Shown here: positions 1-7,748 of the stretch, piece after piece | Layout of the letters: every line of letters begins with the position of its first letter | How positions within the stretch are numbered: position 1 is the first letter of the stretch | NCBI GenBank assembly: GCA_015063035.1 | Contig: SUTG01000006.1 | Span: 1 to 64,000, forward strand | Length of the DNA stretch: 64,000 bases | DNA from: Methanobrevibacter olleyae | GTDB lineage: Archaea > Methanobacteriota > Methanobacteria > Methanobacteriales > Methanobacteriaceae | Direction: 5' to 3' | The notes under the pieces: model-generated | The model's input: only the letters and a program-made list of their open reading frames with translations | Databases searched by the model: none | What the model was told of the DNA's origin: nothing | Position numbers and translations under genes: made by a program

Positions 1-20
1 TCTAAAAATATTATTATATA

Positions 21-124
21 TTAAATTAAATTTCAATAAATTAAATTAAAATTTCAATATATTAAACTAAAATTTAAATATATTAAATTAAAACTTCATT
101 ATATTAAACTAAAATTTCGATATA
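21..124. repeat. Five tandem 21-bp AT-rich repeats upstream of hisH
   Basis: Five units start at about 21, 41, 62, 83 and 104. The unit resembles TTAAAYTAAAATTTCAATAT followed by A. The first unit is 20 bp and the rest are 21 bp, about two turns of B-DNA, so A-tracts lie on one face of the helix. The array ends about 40 bp before the hisH start and fills the promoter region. It may bend DNA, bind a chromatin protein or be a regulator array. The sequence does not tell these apart. Confidence 0.75.
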
Positions 125-166
125 TTTAAAAAAATTCAATCTAATATTTTATTTGCAGGTAATTTT

Positions 167-760
167 ATGATTACAATTATTGATTATAAAAGTGGAAATC
201 TTAGAAGCATTTCCAATAGTTTTAAAAAGATAGGTGTTGAAGCTGTCATTACAAGCGATCCTATTGAGATTGCAAATGCTAAACATCTTGTTCTTCCAGG
301 AGTAGGGGCCTTTGGAACAGCCATGGAAAACATCGAACCTTTTAAAGATGTGATTTTTGAACATATTGATGATGGAAAGCCATTTTTAGGAATTTGTTTA
401 GGTCTTCAAGTGCTTTTATCCTCAAGTGAAGAGTCTCCAGGCGTAAAGGGGCTTGACATTTTCAAAGGTCATGTAGCTAAGATTCCAGAAGGAAGGAAGA
501 TTCCTCATATGGGATGGAATCAATTAAAGCAAGTTAAGGATTGCCCTATTTTAGACGGCGTAGATGGCAAGGACTTTTATTTTGTCCATTCTTATCATGC
601 TGTGCTTGATGATGAGGAGAATTTGTCTGCTGTAGTGGACTATGGTGCTCAATTGACTGCGTCAGTTTCCCGTGACAATGTGTTTGCAACACAGTTCCAT
701 CCAGAAAAAAGTGGAGTTCCAGGGCTAAAGATACTTAAAAACTTCATTAATTTAGAATAA
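167..760 (+). CDS. hisH: Imidazole glycerol phosphate synthase, glutaminase subunit HisH
   Basis: HisH is the class I glutamine amidotransferase that hydrolyses glutamine and passes ammonia to HisF, which makes imidazole glycerol phosphate and AICAR in histidine synthesis. The protein has 197 residues, a normal HisH length. The nucleophile motif GICLGLQ places the catalytic Cys at 77, and FHPEKS near the C-terminus supplies His178 and Glu180, completing the triad. The start DYKSGNLRS is typical of the family. An AGGT Shine-Dalgarno sequence precedes the ATG. No hisF or other his gene is adjacent, so the pathway genes are scattered. The gene stands alone, followed by a long T tract. Confidence 0.96.
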   Translation: MITIIDYKSGNLRSISNSFKKIGVEAVITSDPIEIANAKHLVLPGVGAFGTAMENIEPFKDVIFEHIDDGKPFLGICLGLQVLLSSSEESPGVKGLDIFKGHVAKIPEGRKIPHMGWNQLKQVKDCPILDGVDGKDFYFVHSYHAVLDDEENLSAVVDYGAQLTASVSRDNVFATQFHPEKSGVPGLKILKNFINLE

Positions 761-776
761 ATTTTTATTCATCATT

Positions 777-827
<51 letters not shown>

Positions 828-962
828 GTGTTGTTTTATTCTTCTTTTTTCATATTTTATTTCTGTATATTACTTTAATTTCTATCACCACCTTCTTGAA
901 TTTTAAATTTTTCAGAAAATTATTTAAATAACTGTGCACATAGTATCTTTGGGGATGATATA

Positions 963-1583
963 ATGGGAAAATTTAAATTTATATTTTTACTAATATTAGC
1001 GCTTTTTTTAGTATGTGGAGTTGTTATGGTTGTAGATGCGCCTAGCTCTTTCGATGATTCAGTAAGTCTTATACCTACTTCAGATTCAAGTGTAGATGCA
1101 GATTCATCCAATTGCGAGAATGGGGCTTGTTTAGTTGATTCCAATAAAACCGAAGATAATTCCGCTAAAGAAACTGCAGATGAAGGCAGCAAAAGCGATA
1201 AAATGAATTATGATTCAAAGTATTATGATGGGTCTTACATAGATGGATTGTATTTCTGCAATGATTTAGATCAGGCATTCAAGGATGCTAAAGCACATCA
1301 CAGGAATGTAATGATTGTATTTGATGGTGCAGCATGCATCTATTGCGAATATCTCAAGGAAGAAGGGTTGACCGATCCTGCTGTTCAAAAGGAAATAAAT
1401 GAAAATGACATACTATTGACTACATATACCAGCGATAGCCCAGAGCTTGCTGCTGAGTTAGACATTCATGGAACTCCTACAACAGTGATCTTTGATGAAG
1501 ATGGGAATGAATTGGGCAGAATCGTAGGTTATGAAAGTCCACAACAATATTTAAGTGAACTGAAGGATTATAACAGCAGATAA
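963..1583 (+). CDS. Membrane-anchored thioredoxin-like protein
   Basis: The protein has 206 residues: a hydrophobic N-terminal segment at about 5-25 that acts as signal or anchor, an acidic Ser/Asp-rich linker to about 80, and a thioredoxin fold from about 95 to the end. The redox motif CIYC (Cys125, Cys128) follows the beta-strand NVMIVFDGAA, and HGTPTTV supplies the usual cis-proline loop. The resemblance is to the thioredoxin_7/DsbD-gamma type. A CcdA-like membrane protein starts 81 bp downstream on the same strand. This suggests that electrons from the cytoplasm pass through CcdA to this protein at the outer face of the membrane. The linker has two extra Cys (51 and 56) that could form a disulfide. 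Confidence 0.85.
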   Translation: MGKFKFIFLLILALFLVCGVVMVVDAPSSFDDSVSLIPTSDSSVDADSSNCENGACLVDSNKTEDNSAKETADEGSKSDKMNYDSKYYDGSYIDGLYFCNDLDQAFKDAKAHHRNVMIVFDGAACIYCEYLKEEGLTDPAVQKEINENDILLTTYTSDSPELAAELDIHGTPTTVIFDEDGNELGRIVGYESPQQYLSELKDYNSR

Positions 1584-1664
1584 ACAATTAAAATATTTAA
1601 TAATCTTAATAATGTTCTGATGAAGTATAGATGATAAATTATATTAATGTTTGAAGGTTTTAAA

Positions 1665-2285
1665 ATGGAGATAATGCCGCTTATTTCATTTTTTACAGGA
1701 GTGATTTCAATATTATCTCCTTGCATCATACCCACTATACCGATAATTGTGGGCTTTAGCCTAAAGACCAAATCAAAGGCAGAAATAGTGTCATTCATAC
1801 TGGGATTATTCAGCATCTTTACCATAATTATATTCCTGACAGGATTTTTCACAGCCATTCTTTATAGATACATAATTTATGTAAGGCTGATTGCCGCAGT
1901 AATATTACTCATTATGGGAATATTGATGCTTTTTGACTATAATCTGTCATTTTTCTCAAGCAGTTCCAGATCTGGCGAGGGGATAGTCAATTCCTTTATT
2001 TTAGGATTCCTGACATCAATAGCTTGGGCAGATTGCTATAGCGCATACCTTGTTTCACTCATTACATTGCTTGTAAGTTCAAACGATCCATTATATGCAG
2101 TTGGAAACATAATCATTTATGTTTTGGGATTCGCTCTCACCTTGCTTGCATTGTGCTTGGCGATTTCAAGAATAGATTTGGAAAAGCTGATTTCCAGGGC
2201 AAGCTATATTCCTAAATTAGTTGCAATGCTGATAATTTGCGGAGCAATTTGTTTGCTTTATTGGTCTGTTCAAGTCTTCATATGA
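1665..2285 (+). CDS. CcdA-like transmembrane thiol transporter
   Basis: The 206-residue, strongly hydrophobic protein has about six membrane helices, as in CcdA/DsbD-beta. The paired cysteines of the family are present: Cys20 in SPCIIPTIP of helix 1 and Cys124 in WADCYSAYL of helix 4. CcdA carries reducing equivalents from thioredoxin across the membrane. The upstream gene encodes its likely partner, a CxxC thioredoxin-like protein. The start at 1665 is chosen because GAAGGT at 1653-1658 lies six bases before it; an upstream ATG at 1647 lacks a ribosome site. The second Cys motif is unusual in having Asp before Cys rather than the common small residues. Confidence 0.85.
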   Translation: MEIMPLISFFTGVISILSPCIIPTIPIIVGFSLKTKSKAEIVSFILGLFSIFTIIIFLTGFFTAILYRYIIYVRLIAAVILLIMGILMLFDYNLSFFSSSSRSGEGIVNSFILGFLTSIAWADCYSAYLVSLITLLVSSNDPLYAVGNIIIYVLGFALTLLALCLAISRIDLEKLISRASYIPKLVAMLIICGAICLLYWSVQVFI

Positions 2286-2488
2286 CTATTTATTTTTCTT
2301 ATTTTTCTTATTTTTAATAAAAACCACTTATTTTTAGTTATTTTTAGATATAGTAAACTATACATGAATATTACTTTTCATATGCTATCATAACTCATTT
2401 ATTTTATAAAATACAAGTATTATATAAGTATATTTTAAAAAAAGCTCATTATATTGAATTTAAAAAGAATTAAAGATTTTTAAAAACA

Positions 2489-2496
2489 TTTATATA
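2489..2496 (+). promoter_or_regulatory. TATA box of candidate small RNA
   Basis: TTTATATA, preceded by A-rich DNA, lies about 25 bp before the first base of a compact RNA-like unit. This is the normal archaeal TATA-to-start distance. Confidence 0.5.
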
Positions 2497-2517
2497 TTAT
2501 GAAATTATATTTATAAT

Positions 2518-2612
2518 TAACAGTACTTTCGGGTATTGTTACAACTACTCGTTTGTTAACTAAAGATTGAAAAAGGATAATGTCACAATTTTTATATCCT
2601 TTTTCTATTTTT
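2518..2612 (+). ncRNA. Candidate structured small RNA
   Basis: A TATA box at 2489 places a start near 2518. The first 22 bases fold into a nine-pair hairpin with arms AACAGTACT and GGTATTGTT around a TTCG tetraloop (two G-U pairs). A second, 11-pair stem follows, formed by GAAAAAGGATA (2569-2579) and TATCCTTTTTC (2595-2605), with TATTTTT after it, which looks like a terminator. No ORF with a ribosome site lies inside. The higher GC content of the hairpin stands out in an otherwise featureless AT-rich gap. I do not recognise the family. It could instead be the leader of the short ORF at 2790. Confidence 0.5.
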
Positions 2613-2683
2613 AACTATTTTAACTCTTTTTTATTTTATAATCTAACTCTATTTTTTAAAATATCCTTTTCAAATCAATCTCC

Positions 2684-2785
2684 TTTGTTAATAAAACAGA
2701 AACTTCTTTAGTTAACAGAGAGATCAAATGATAAAATTAATAGTTTTTTGTTTAAATGCCTCTGTTTTAATCAATGGAGGTGAGT
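2684..2785 (+). promoter_or_regulatory. Leader with mutually exclusive hairpins before a short ORF
   Basis: CTTTGTTAA (2684-2692) can pair with TTAACAGAG (about 2714-2722). The same AACAGAG can instead pair with CTCTGTT near 2760, and an upstream AAAACAGA can also pair with TCTGTTTT there. These pairings compete just before a strong GGAGGTGA ribosome site at 2777-2784. That layout is seen in attenuators and riboswitches. No ligand class is recognised. Confidence 0.35.
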
Positions 2786-2789
2786 TCGA

Positions 2790-2858
2790 ATGTGGAAGTT
2801 CATAGTATTCCTAGCCCACTTAATACTATGCATTAACGCATTCATGAACATGTTTTAG
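2790..2858 (+). CDS. Candidate 22-aa hydrophobic small protein
   Basis: ATG at 2790 opens 22 codons ending at TAG 2856-2858. The peptide starts MWKFIVFLAHLIL and continues CINAFMNMF, enough for one short membrane helix with a single Lys near the N-terminus. GGAGGTGA at 2777-2784 lies 5 bases upstream, one of the strongest ribosome sites in the window, which is the main reason to think it is translated. It lies in an 800-bp gap between genes. Small hydrophobic peptides of this size act as toxins, subunits of membrane complexes or leader peptides; the sequence does not decide. Homologues in relatives would settle whether it is real. Confidence 0.45.
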   Translation: MWKFIVFLAHLILCINAFMNMF

Positions 2859-3114
2859 TCTTTGGTAGTTGAATAAAAAAAGGTTTTTTCTTTAGATATT
2901 ATTAAATTTGTGACATATTTGGTAATATAGTTTCTGTTTTTTCCTTTTTAAAAATTTATCACAATTTCAAATCAAATATTATATACTGAGTAAAACAAAT
3001 ATAATTACATAAGATTATAAAATTATTAAATTTTAATTATTATCATTTTTTAATAATTTTAATTAATTTTAGATAATTTTAAAATAATTCTAATATTTTT
3101 AAGTGGAGATTGAA

Positions 3115-3807
3115 ATGATTTACTCAAAAGAAATTGAAAATATGTGTCCTGTTCATAAGGGAGCAGACCATGGTCCTGCACCAATACCTGAAGAAGGCAG
3201 ATGGATAAAATCCAAGGAAATCTGTGACATTTCCGGCCTTACCCATGGTATCGGATGGTGTGCACCTCAACAAGGATGCTGCAAATTAACCTTAAATGTA
3301 AAGGAAGGGATCATTGAAGAGGCTTTGGTTGAAACTCTCGGATGCTCTGGTATGACTCATTCCGCAGCTATGGCTGGAGAAATTCTTGTTGGAAAGACAA
3401 TCCTTGAAGCATTGAATACAGACCTTGTATGTGATGCAATCAACACAGCTATGCGCGAATTATTCTTGCAAATTGTTTATGGTAGAACCCAATCTGCATT
3501 TTCAGAAGGGGGTCTTCCGATTGGGGCTGGACTTGAAGATTTAGGAAAAGGTCACAGATCCCAAGTTGGAACCATTTACTCAACCAAAGTGAAAGGTCCA
3601 AGATATTTAGAGCTCACTGAAGGCTACATCACTGAGATAGGTCTTGATGAAGACGATGAAATCATTGGATACAAATACATCAATATGGGAGTTATGCTAG
3701 ACCTCATTAAAGATGGAACCGACCCAATGGAAGCTATTGAAAAGGCAAGCGGTCAATACGGCAGATTTGAAGATGCCGTTAAAAAGATTGACCCAAGGAA
3801 GGAGTAG
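3115..3807 (+). CDS. Iron-sulfur cluster assembly scaffold-like protein (partner of GGGtGRT protein)
   Basis: The protein has 230 residues and is related to IscU/NifU N-terminal scaffolds. Cysteines that could hold a nascent cluster occur in GIGWCAPQQGCCKL and in ETLGCSGMTHSAAM, the latter matching the IscU region where a Cys follows a small Gly-rich turn. The gene is followed after 11 bp by the GGGtGRT gene with its own AGGAGG site, a pairing seen across anaerobic bacteria and methanogens. The start at 3115 is preferred because GGAG at 3105-3108 then becomes the ribosome site; a GTG at 3103 overlaps that site. The role with its partner is unknown, but cluster delivery or storage is a reasonable guess. 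Confidence 0.8.
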   Translation: MIYSKEIENMCPVHKGADHGPAPIPEEGRWIKSKEICDISGLTHGIGWCAPQQGCCKLTLNVKEGIIEEALVETLGCSGMTHSAAMAGEILVGKTILEALNTDLVCDAINTAMRELFLQIVYGRTQSAFSEGGLPIGAGLEDLGKGHRSQVGTIYSTKVKGPRYLELTEGYITEIGLDEDDEIIGYKYINMGVMLDLIKDGTDPMEAIEKASGQYGRFEDAVKKIDPRKE

Positions 3808-3818
3808 GAGGAATAATT

Positions 3819-4817
3819 ATGAGTTTATTTGAAAGTTATGAAAGAAGAATAGATCAAATTGTTCCGGTCCTTGAAAAATACGGTATAAAAGACCTTGAAG
3901 AGGCTAAGGCAATCTGTAATGAAAAAGGCTTCAATCCATACGACATTGTAAAGTCTGTTCAACCAATCTGTTTTGAAAACGCTTGTTGGGCATACACTTT
4001 AGGTGCAGCTATTGCAATCAAGAAGGACTGCAAAAAGGCAAGTGATGCTGCAAGTGCTATCGGTGAAGCATTGCAGGCATTCTGTATTCCAGGAAGTGTG
4101 GCAGATGACAGAAAAGTGGGTCTTGGTCATGGAAACCTTGCTTCAATGCTCTTAAGTGATGAGACTGAATGCTTTGCATTCTTGGCAGGTCACGAAAGTT
4201 TTGCTGCAGCAGAAGGTGCAATCGGTATTGCAAACTCTGCAAATAAGGTTAGAAAAGAACCTTTAAGAGTTATCTTAAATGGACTCGGAAAGGATGCAGC
4301 TTTAATCATCTCAAGAATCAATGGATTCACTTATGTTCAAACTGAATTCGACTATTTCACCGGTGAAGTGAAAGTGGTTAGGGAAAAGGCTTATTCCGGT
4401 GGTGAAAGAGCTAAAGTCAGATGTTATGGGGCTGACGATGTAAGGGAAGGTGTAGCCATCATGCACCTTGAAGGTGTTGATGTCTCAATCACAGGTAACT
4501 CAACTAACCCTACAAGATTCCAACACCCAGTAGCTGGAACCTATAAGAAGGAATGTGTGCTTGAAGGCAAGAAGTACTTCTCTGTTGCTTCTGGTGGGGG
4601 AACCGGTAGAACATTGCACCCAGACAATATGGCAGCAGGTCCAGCTTCCTATGGTATGACTGACACTTTAGGAAGAATGCATTCTGATGCTCAATTTGCA
4701 GGATCAAGTTCAGTGCCTGCTCACGTGGAAATGATGGGACTCATCGGTATGGGAAACAATCCTATGGTAGGAGCTACTGTAGCAGTTGCGGTAGCTGTAG
4801 AAGAAGCTTTAAAATAG
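3819..4817 (+). CDS. GGGtGRT family protein
   Basis: The 332-residue protein carries the signature that names the family, ASGGGTGRTLHPDN, at about residues 258-271. Other conserved-looking stretches are GLGHGNLASM (His and Gly rich) and FLAGHESFAAAEGAIG. The family is soluble and of unknown function, found next to an IscU-like scaffold gene, as here with 11 bp between them and AGGAGG before the ATG. Cys residues (for example SVQPICFENACW near residue 50) could bind metal. The pair probably forms one operon ending at the hairpin at 4811-4837. The family assignment is firm and the function is not known. Confidence 0.88.
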   Translation: MSLFESYERRIDQIVPVLEKYGIKDLEEAKAICNEKGFNPYDIVKSVQPICFENACWAYTLGAAIAIKKDCKKASDAASAIGEALQAFCIPGSVADDRKVGLGHGNLASMLLSDETECFAFLAGHESFAAAEGAIGIANSANKVRKEPLRVILNGLGKDAALIISRINGFTYVQTEFDYFTGEVKVVREKAYSGGERAKVRCYGADDVREGVAIMHLEGVDVSITGNSTNPTRFQHPVAGTYKKECVLEGKKYFSVASGGGTGRTLHPDNMAAGPASYGMTDTLGRMHSDAQFAGSSSVPAHVEMMGLIGMGNNPMVGATVAVAVAVEEALK

Positions 4818-4850
4818 TTTAAATCATTTTTAAACTATTCTTTTTTTATT
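4811..4850 (+). terminator. Hairpin terminator after the GGGtGRT gene
   Basis: AATAGTTTAAA (4811-4821) and TTTAAACTATT (4827-4837) form a perfect 11-pair stem with a five-base loop, followed by a T-rich tract. The stem starts inside the last codons of the gene. Confidence 0.7.
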
Positions 4851-5026
4851 TTTTTAACTAAACTACTTATTTTTTATTATTTTTCCACAACTAATTCTGA
4901 ATTATATAAGTAACTTTAAATACTATGTGAAATAATTTATAATATATAGTTTATTATATATATATGGAAACAATATTAGTAATTCATATATATATAGTTA
5001 GTTTCTTAGATTAGAAAGGTGTTTTA

Positions 5027-5722
5027 ATGTCAAATTTTAATGATGAACAAAAGGAATTAGATTCTGAATTCACTAAATTCTTTGATGAATTTGCATTTGA
5101 TGAAGTTCCAAACAGCAATGGTATTGATGACAGGACAAGGTATATTGTAATTTTGGCAAGTCTTCTTGGATGTCAGGGAATAGATGAATTCAAGGCAATT
5201 CTCCCTATTGCATTAGAATCATTGTCTCCAGTTGAAGTTAAAGAAATAGTGTACCAATCAACTGCTTATTTGGGAATAGGGAGGGTTTATCCTTTCATTG
5301 ATGCTACTAATGAAGTCATGAAAGAGGAGGGGATTGAACTTCCACTGCCAAGCCAATCTACAACCAATCCTGAAAATAGATTGGAAAGAGGCTCTAATGC
5401 TCAAGTGGAATTGTTTGGTGAGCAAATGAAGGATTTCTGGAAAGCAAGTGATATAAATCGTTTTTTAGCAGCCAATTGCTTTGGAGATTATTATACTAGA
5501 GATGGGATTGATTATAAGGCTCGCGAATTGATCACATTCTGTTATCTTGCATCTCTTGGAGGATGTGAAGACCAACTTGCTGCACATACCTTAGCTAATT
5601 TTATGCAAGGAAACGATAAAAAATTTTTAATCGATGTCGTATCTCAAATGGTGCCTTATATCGGTTATCCGAGGTCTTTAAATGCTATAGCTGTAATTAA
5701 CAAGGTTGCGGAACAAGTTTAG
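5027..5722 (+). CDS. Carboxymuconolactone decarboxylase family protein, two-domain
   Basis: The 231-residue protein contains two CMD/AhpD-like helical repeats, about residues 25-105 (with RTRYIVILASLLGCQG) and 135-225 (with KARELITFCYLASLGGCEDQ). CMD domains form helical oligomers; some are decarboxylases and others AhpD-type disulfide reductases. The classical AhpD CxxC motif is absent, since only single Cys occur in each repeat, so a peroxidase-coupled role is not supported. A cupin gene follows after 40 bp and a hydrolase after that, all on the same strand. The three often travel together in anaerobes and may act on the same small molecule. A GAAAGGTG ribosome site precedes the ATG. Confidence 0.85.
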   Translation: MSNFNDEQKELDSEFTKFFDEFAFDEVPNSNGIDDRTRYIVILASLLGCQGIDEFKAILPIALESLSPVEVKEIVYQSTAYLGIGRVYPFIDATNEVMKEEGIELPLPSQSTTNPENRLERGSNAQVELFGEQMKDFWKASDINRFLAANCFGDYYTRDGIDYKARELITFCYLASLGGCEDQLAAHTLANFMQGNDKKFLIDVVSQMVPYIGYPRSLNAIAVINKVAEQV

Positions 5723-5762
5723 CTAAGCATTTAATCAATTATTTTATCTAGGAGGTTTTTAT

Positions 5763-6197
5763 TTGAAATATTTAGATAAAGAGGAATTCAAAAATGCAAA
5801 CACTTTTGGAATGGGAGTTCCAAATGATGCATTTGCACAGTATTTTATTGGAAATTCTTACCTAAATCCATTGAATGAATTTGGGGAATCTGCAGTATTT
5901 GTTGCAAATGTGACATTTGAGCCTGGATGCAGAAATAATTGGCATATTCACAAGGCAAGTAGCGGCGGTGGTCAAATATTGATTTGTACCGCAGGTGAAG
6001 GATGGTATCAGGAAGAAGGTAAAGATCCGGTAAGCCTTTTACCTGGTATTGTAATCACTATTCAGCCAAACGTAAAGCATTGGCATGGCGCTAAGGCAGA
6101 TTCCTGGTTTGCACATGTAGCTGTTGAAGTTCCAGGTGAAGATGCAAGCAATGAATGGTTAGAAGAAGTGGATGATGATTATTACAGCAAATTATAA
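5763..6197 (+). CDS. Cupin-domain protein with TTG start
   Basis: The 144-residue protein is a single conserved beta-barrel cupin. The first metal motif is visible as NNWHIHKASSGGGQ with HxH, followed by the later His of NVKHWHGAK and HVAVEV. This is the pattern of small cupins often linked to CMD proteins. A likely role is metal-dependent chemistry on, or binding of, a small organic molecule. It starts with TTG: GGAGG at 5751-5755 lies seven bases upstream and no ATG fits. It shares direction and probably a transcript with the CMD gene upstream. Confidence 0.88.
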   Translation: MKYLDKEEFKNANTFGMGVPNDAFAQYFIGNSYLNPLNEFGESAVFVANVTFEPGCRNNWHIHKASSGGGQILICTAGEGWYQEEGKDPVSLLPGIVITIQPNVKHWHGAKADSWFAHVAVEVPGEDASNEWLEEVDDDYYSKL

Positions 6198-6265
6198 GAT
6201 TTTAATATTTTAATGTGTAAAAAAAAATGGAAAATAGTTTTATTTAAATCTTTAAAGGTGAAAAG

Positions 6266-7240
6266 ATGAAAATGGAAAAATTGGAATTGACAGATGAGTG
6301 GGACAAGGTTTTCCCTAAGCGTGATGATGTAGACCATTCTAAGGTCACTTTTGTAAATAGATATGGAATCACTTTAGCAGCTGACTTATACAAGCCGAAA
6401 GGTGCAGATGGCAAATTGCCTGCCATTGCTGTAAGCGGTCCTTTCGGAGCAATCAAAGAACAATCTTCTGGTCTTTATGCTCAAGAATTAGCAAGTAGAG
6501 GTTTCTTAACAATTGCATTTGACCCATCTTTTACTGGTGAAAGTGGAGGATATCCCCGTTATATGGCATCTCCAGACATCAATACTGAAGATTTCCAGGC
6601 AGCAGTAGACTTTTTATCCACCAGCGATGAAGTTGATGCTGATAGAATTGGAATCCTTGGTATCTGCGGATGGGGAGGAATGGCTTTGAATGCTGCAAGC
6701 ATTGACACCAGAATCAAGGCTACAGTTACCTCTACAATGTATAACATGACTCGTATTAATGCAAAAGGATACTTTGATGAAGGAGACAGTCCTGATGCAA
6801 GATATGAAATGAAAGTAATCTTGAACAATCAGAGAACCGAAGACTATAAGAATGGTGAATATGCCATGGGTGGTGGAGTTGTAGACCCTCTTCCTGATGA
6901 TGCTCCATTTTTTGTAAAGGATTACTATGATTATTATAAAACTGAAAGAGGATATCATAAACGTTCCTTAAACTCTAATGATGGTTGGACAGCTATTGGA
7001 ACAATGTCTTTTATTTCTCAACCTATCATTGCATACAGTGATGAGATTCGCTCTGCAGTGCTTATCATTCACGGTGAAAAGGCACACTCCTGCTATTTCT
7101 CCAAAGACGAGTTTGAAAAATTAACTGGAGACAATAAGGAATTAATGATCATCCCAGATGCAGTGCACACTGACTTGTATGATGATATGGATATAATTCC
7201 ATTTGATAAGATTGAAGAGTTCTTTAATCAATATTTATAG
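6266..7240 (+). CDS. Alpha/beta hydrolase with cysteine nucleophile (dienelactone-hydrolase-like)
   Basis: The protein has 324 residues and an alpha/beta-hydrolase fold. After the oxyanion-region strand AVSGPFGA, the nucleophile elbow reads GICGWGG with Cys134 where most family members have Ser. The late His lies in DAVHTDLYD and a helix-strand DEVDADRIG precedes the elbow, as in the YcjY/dienelactone hydrolase group. Substrate unknown. It is the third gene of the CMD-cupin-hydrolase set and ends at a hairpin terminator. AGGTGA at 6256-6261 serves the ATG at 6266; a second in-frame ATG lies two codons later. Confidence 0.85.
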   Translation: MKMEKLELTDEWDKVFPKRDDVDHSKVTFVNRYGITLAADLYKPKGADGKLPAIAVSGPFGAIKEQSSGLYAQELASRGFLTIAFDPSFTGESGGYPRYMASPDINTEDFQAAVDFLSTSDEVDADRIGILGICGWGGMALNAASIDTRIKATVTSTMYNMTRINAKGYFDEGDSPDARYEMKVILNNQRTEDYKNGEYAMGGGVVDPLPDDAPFFVKDYYDYYKTERGYHKRSLNSNDGWTAIGTMSFISQPIIAYSDEIRSAVLIIHGEKAHSCYFSKDEFEKLTGDNKELMIIPDAVHTDLYDDMDIIPFDKIEEFFNQYL

Positions 7241-7270
7241 TGGTTTAAAACCACTTTTTAATTTTTTTAG
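7239..7270 (+). terminator. Hairpin terminator after hydrolase
   Basis: AGTGGTTT and AAACCACT form a tight stem (7239-7255) that overlaps the stop codon region and is followed by a T-rich tract to about 7270. Confidence 0.7.
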
Positions 7271-7472
7271 TTATAATTGTTTTTAATGTATTTTAACTGC
7301 TTTTTTTATTTTATTCTTTATTTATTTTATTAAAATTTTCAATTCTTATTCAATGTTAATTTTTTCTTTTTCTTAAAATTTTCATATTTTTCAATTATTA
7401 TTTTTTTATTTTTCTTATAATTTTCATATTTTTTAATAAAAACTTATTAATTTGTTTATATATAATAAGATT

Positions 7473-7712
7473 ATGGGATTATTTTCATTTTTTAAAAAAG
7501 AAAAGGACAAAGTCAATAATGCTTTAGGGCCTTATGTTGAGATGAATGAAGAAAATTGTGATGGCTTGGATTGCCAAAAATGTGTAGCCATTTGCCCTAA
7601 TTTCTCATTTATTGTTCAAGATGATAAGGTTCAATTAAAAGAATATTATACTTGCCGTAATTGTAAAAAATGTATGGCTGCTTGTCCAAATGATTGCATA
7701 ACAGTTATTTAG
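7473..7712 (+). CDS. Small 2[4Fe-4S]-type ferredoxin
   Basis: The 79-residue protein has a short basic N-terminus (MGLFSFFKKEKDK) and two cluster motifs. The second is the classical CxxCxxCxxxCP (CRNCKKCMAACP). The first has wider spacing, CDGLDCQKCVAICP, that is Cx4CxxCxxxCP, which is unusual and may tune or weaken the first cluster. Ferredoxins carry electrons between methanogen redox enzymes. The AIR-synthase-like gene follows after 36 bp. The start at 7473 gives a normal N-terminus; a TTG at 7452 would add seven residues. No clear ribosome site is visible. Confidence 0.85.
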   Translation: MGLFSFFKKEKDKVNNALGPYVEMNEENCDGLDCQKCVAICPNFSFIVQDDKVQLKEYYTCRNCKKCMAACPNDCITVI

Positions 7713-7748
7713 ATTATTCGGTTCTAATCTTATATTTTAGGTGTAAAA

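Noticed and set aside
149-364. Minus-strand ORF over hisH
   Set aside because: It lies wholly against hisH, has no ribosome site, and encodes a low-complexity sequence.
2776-2800. A GAGTTCGAATG string resembling a tRNA T-arm
   Set aside because: No acceptor or anticodon stems pair around it. It is better explained as the ribosome site and start of the 22-aa ORF.
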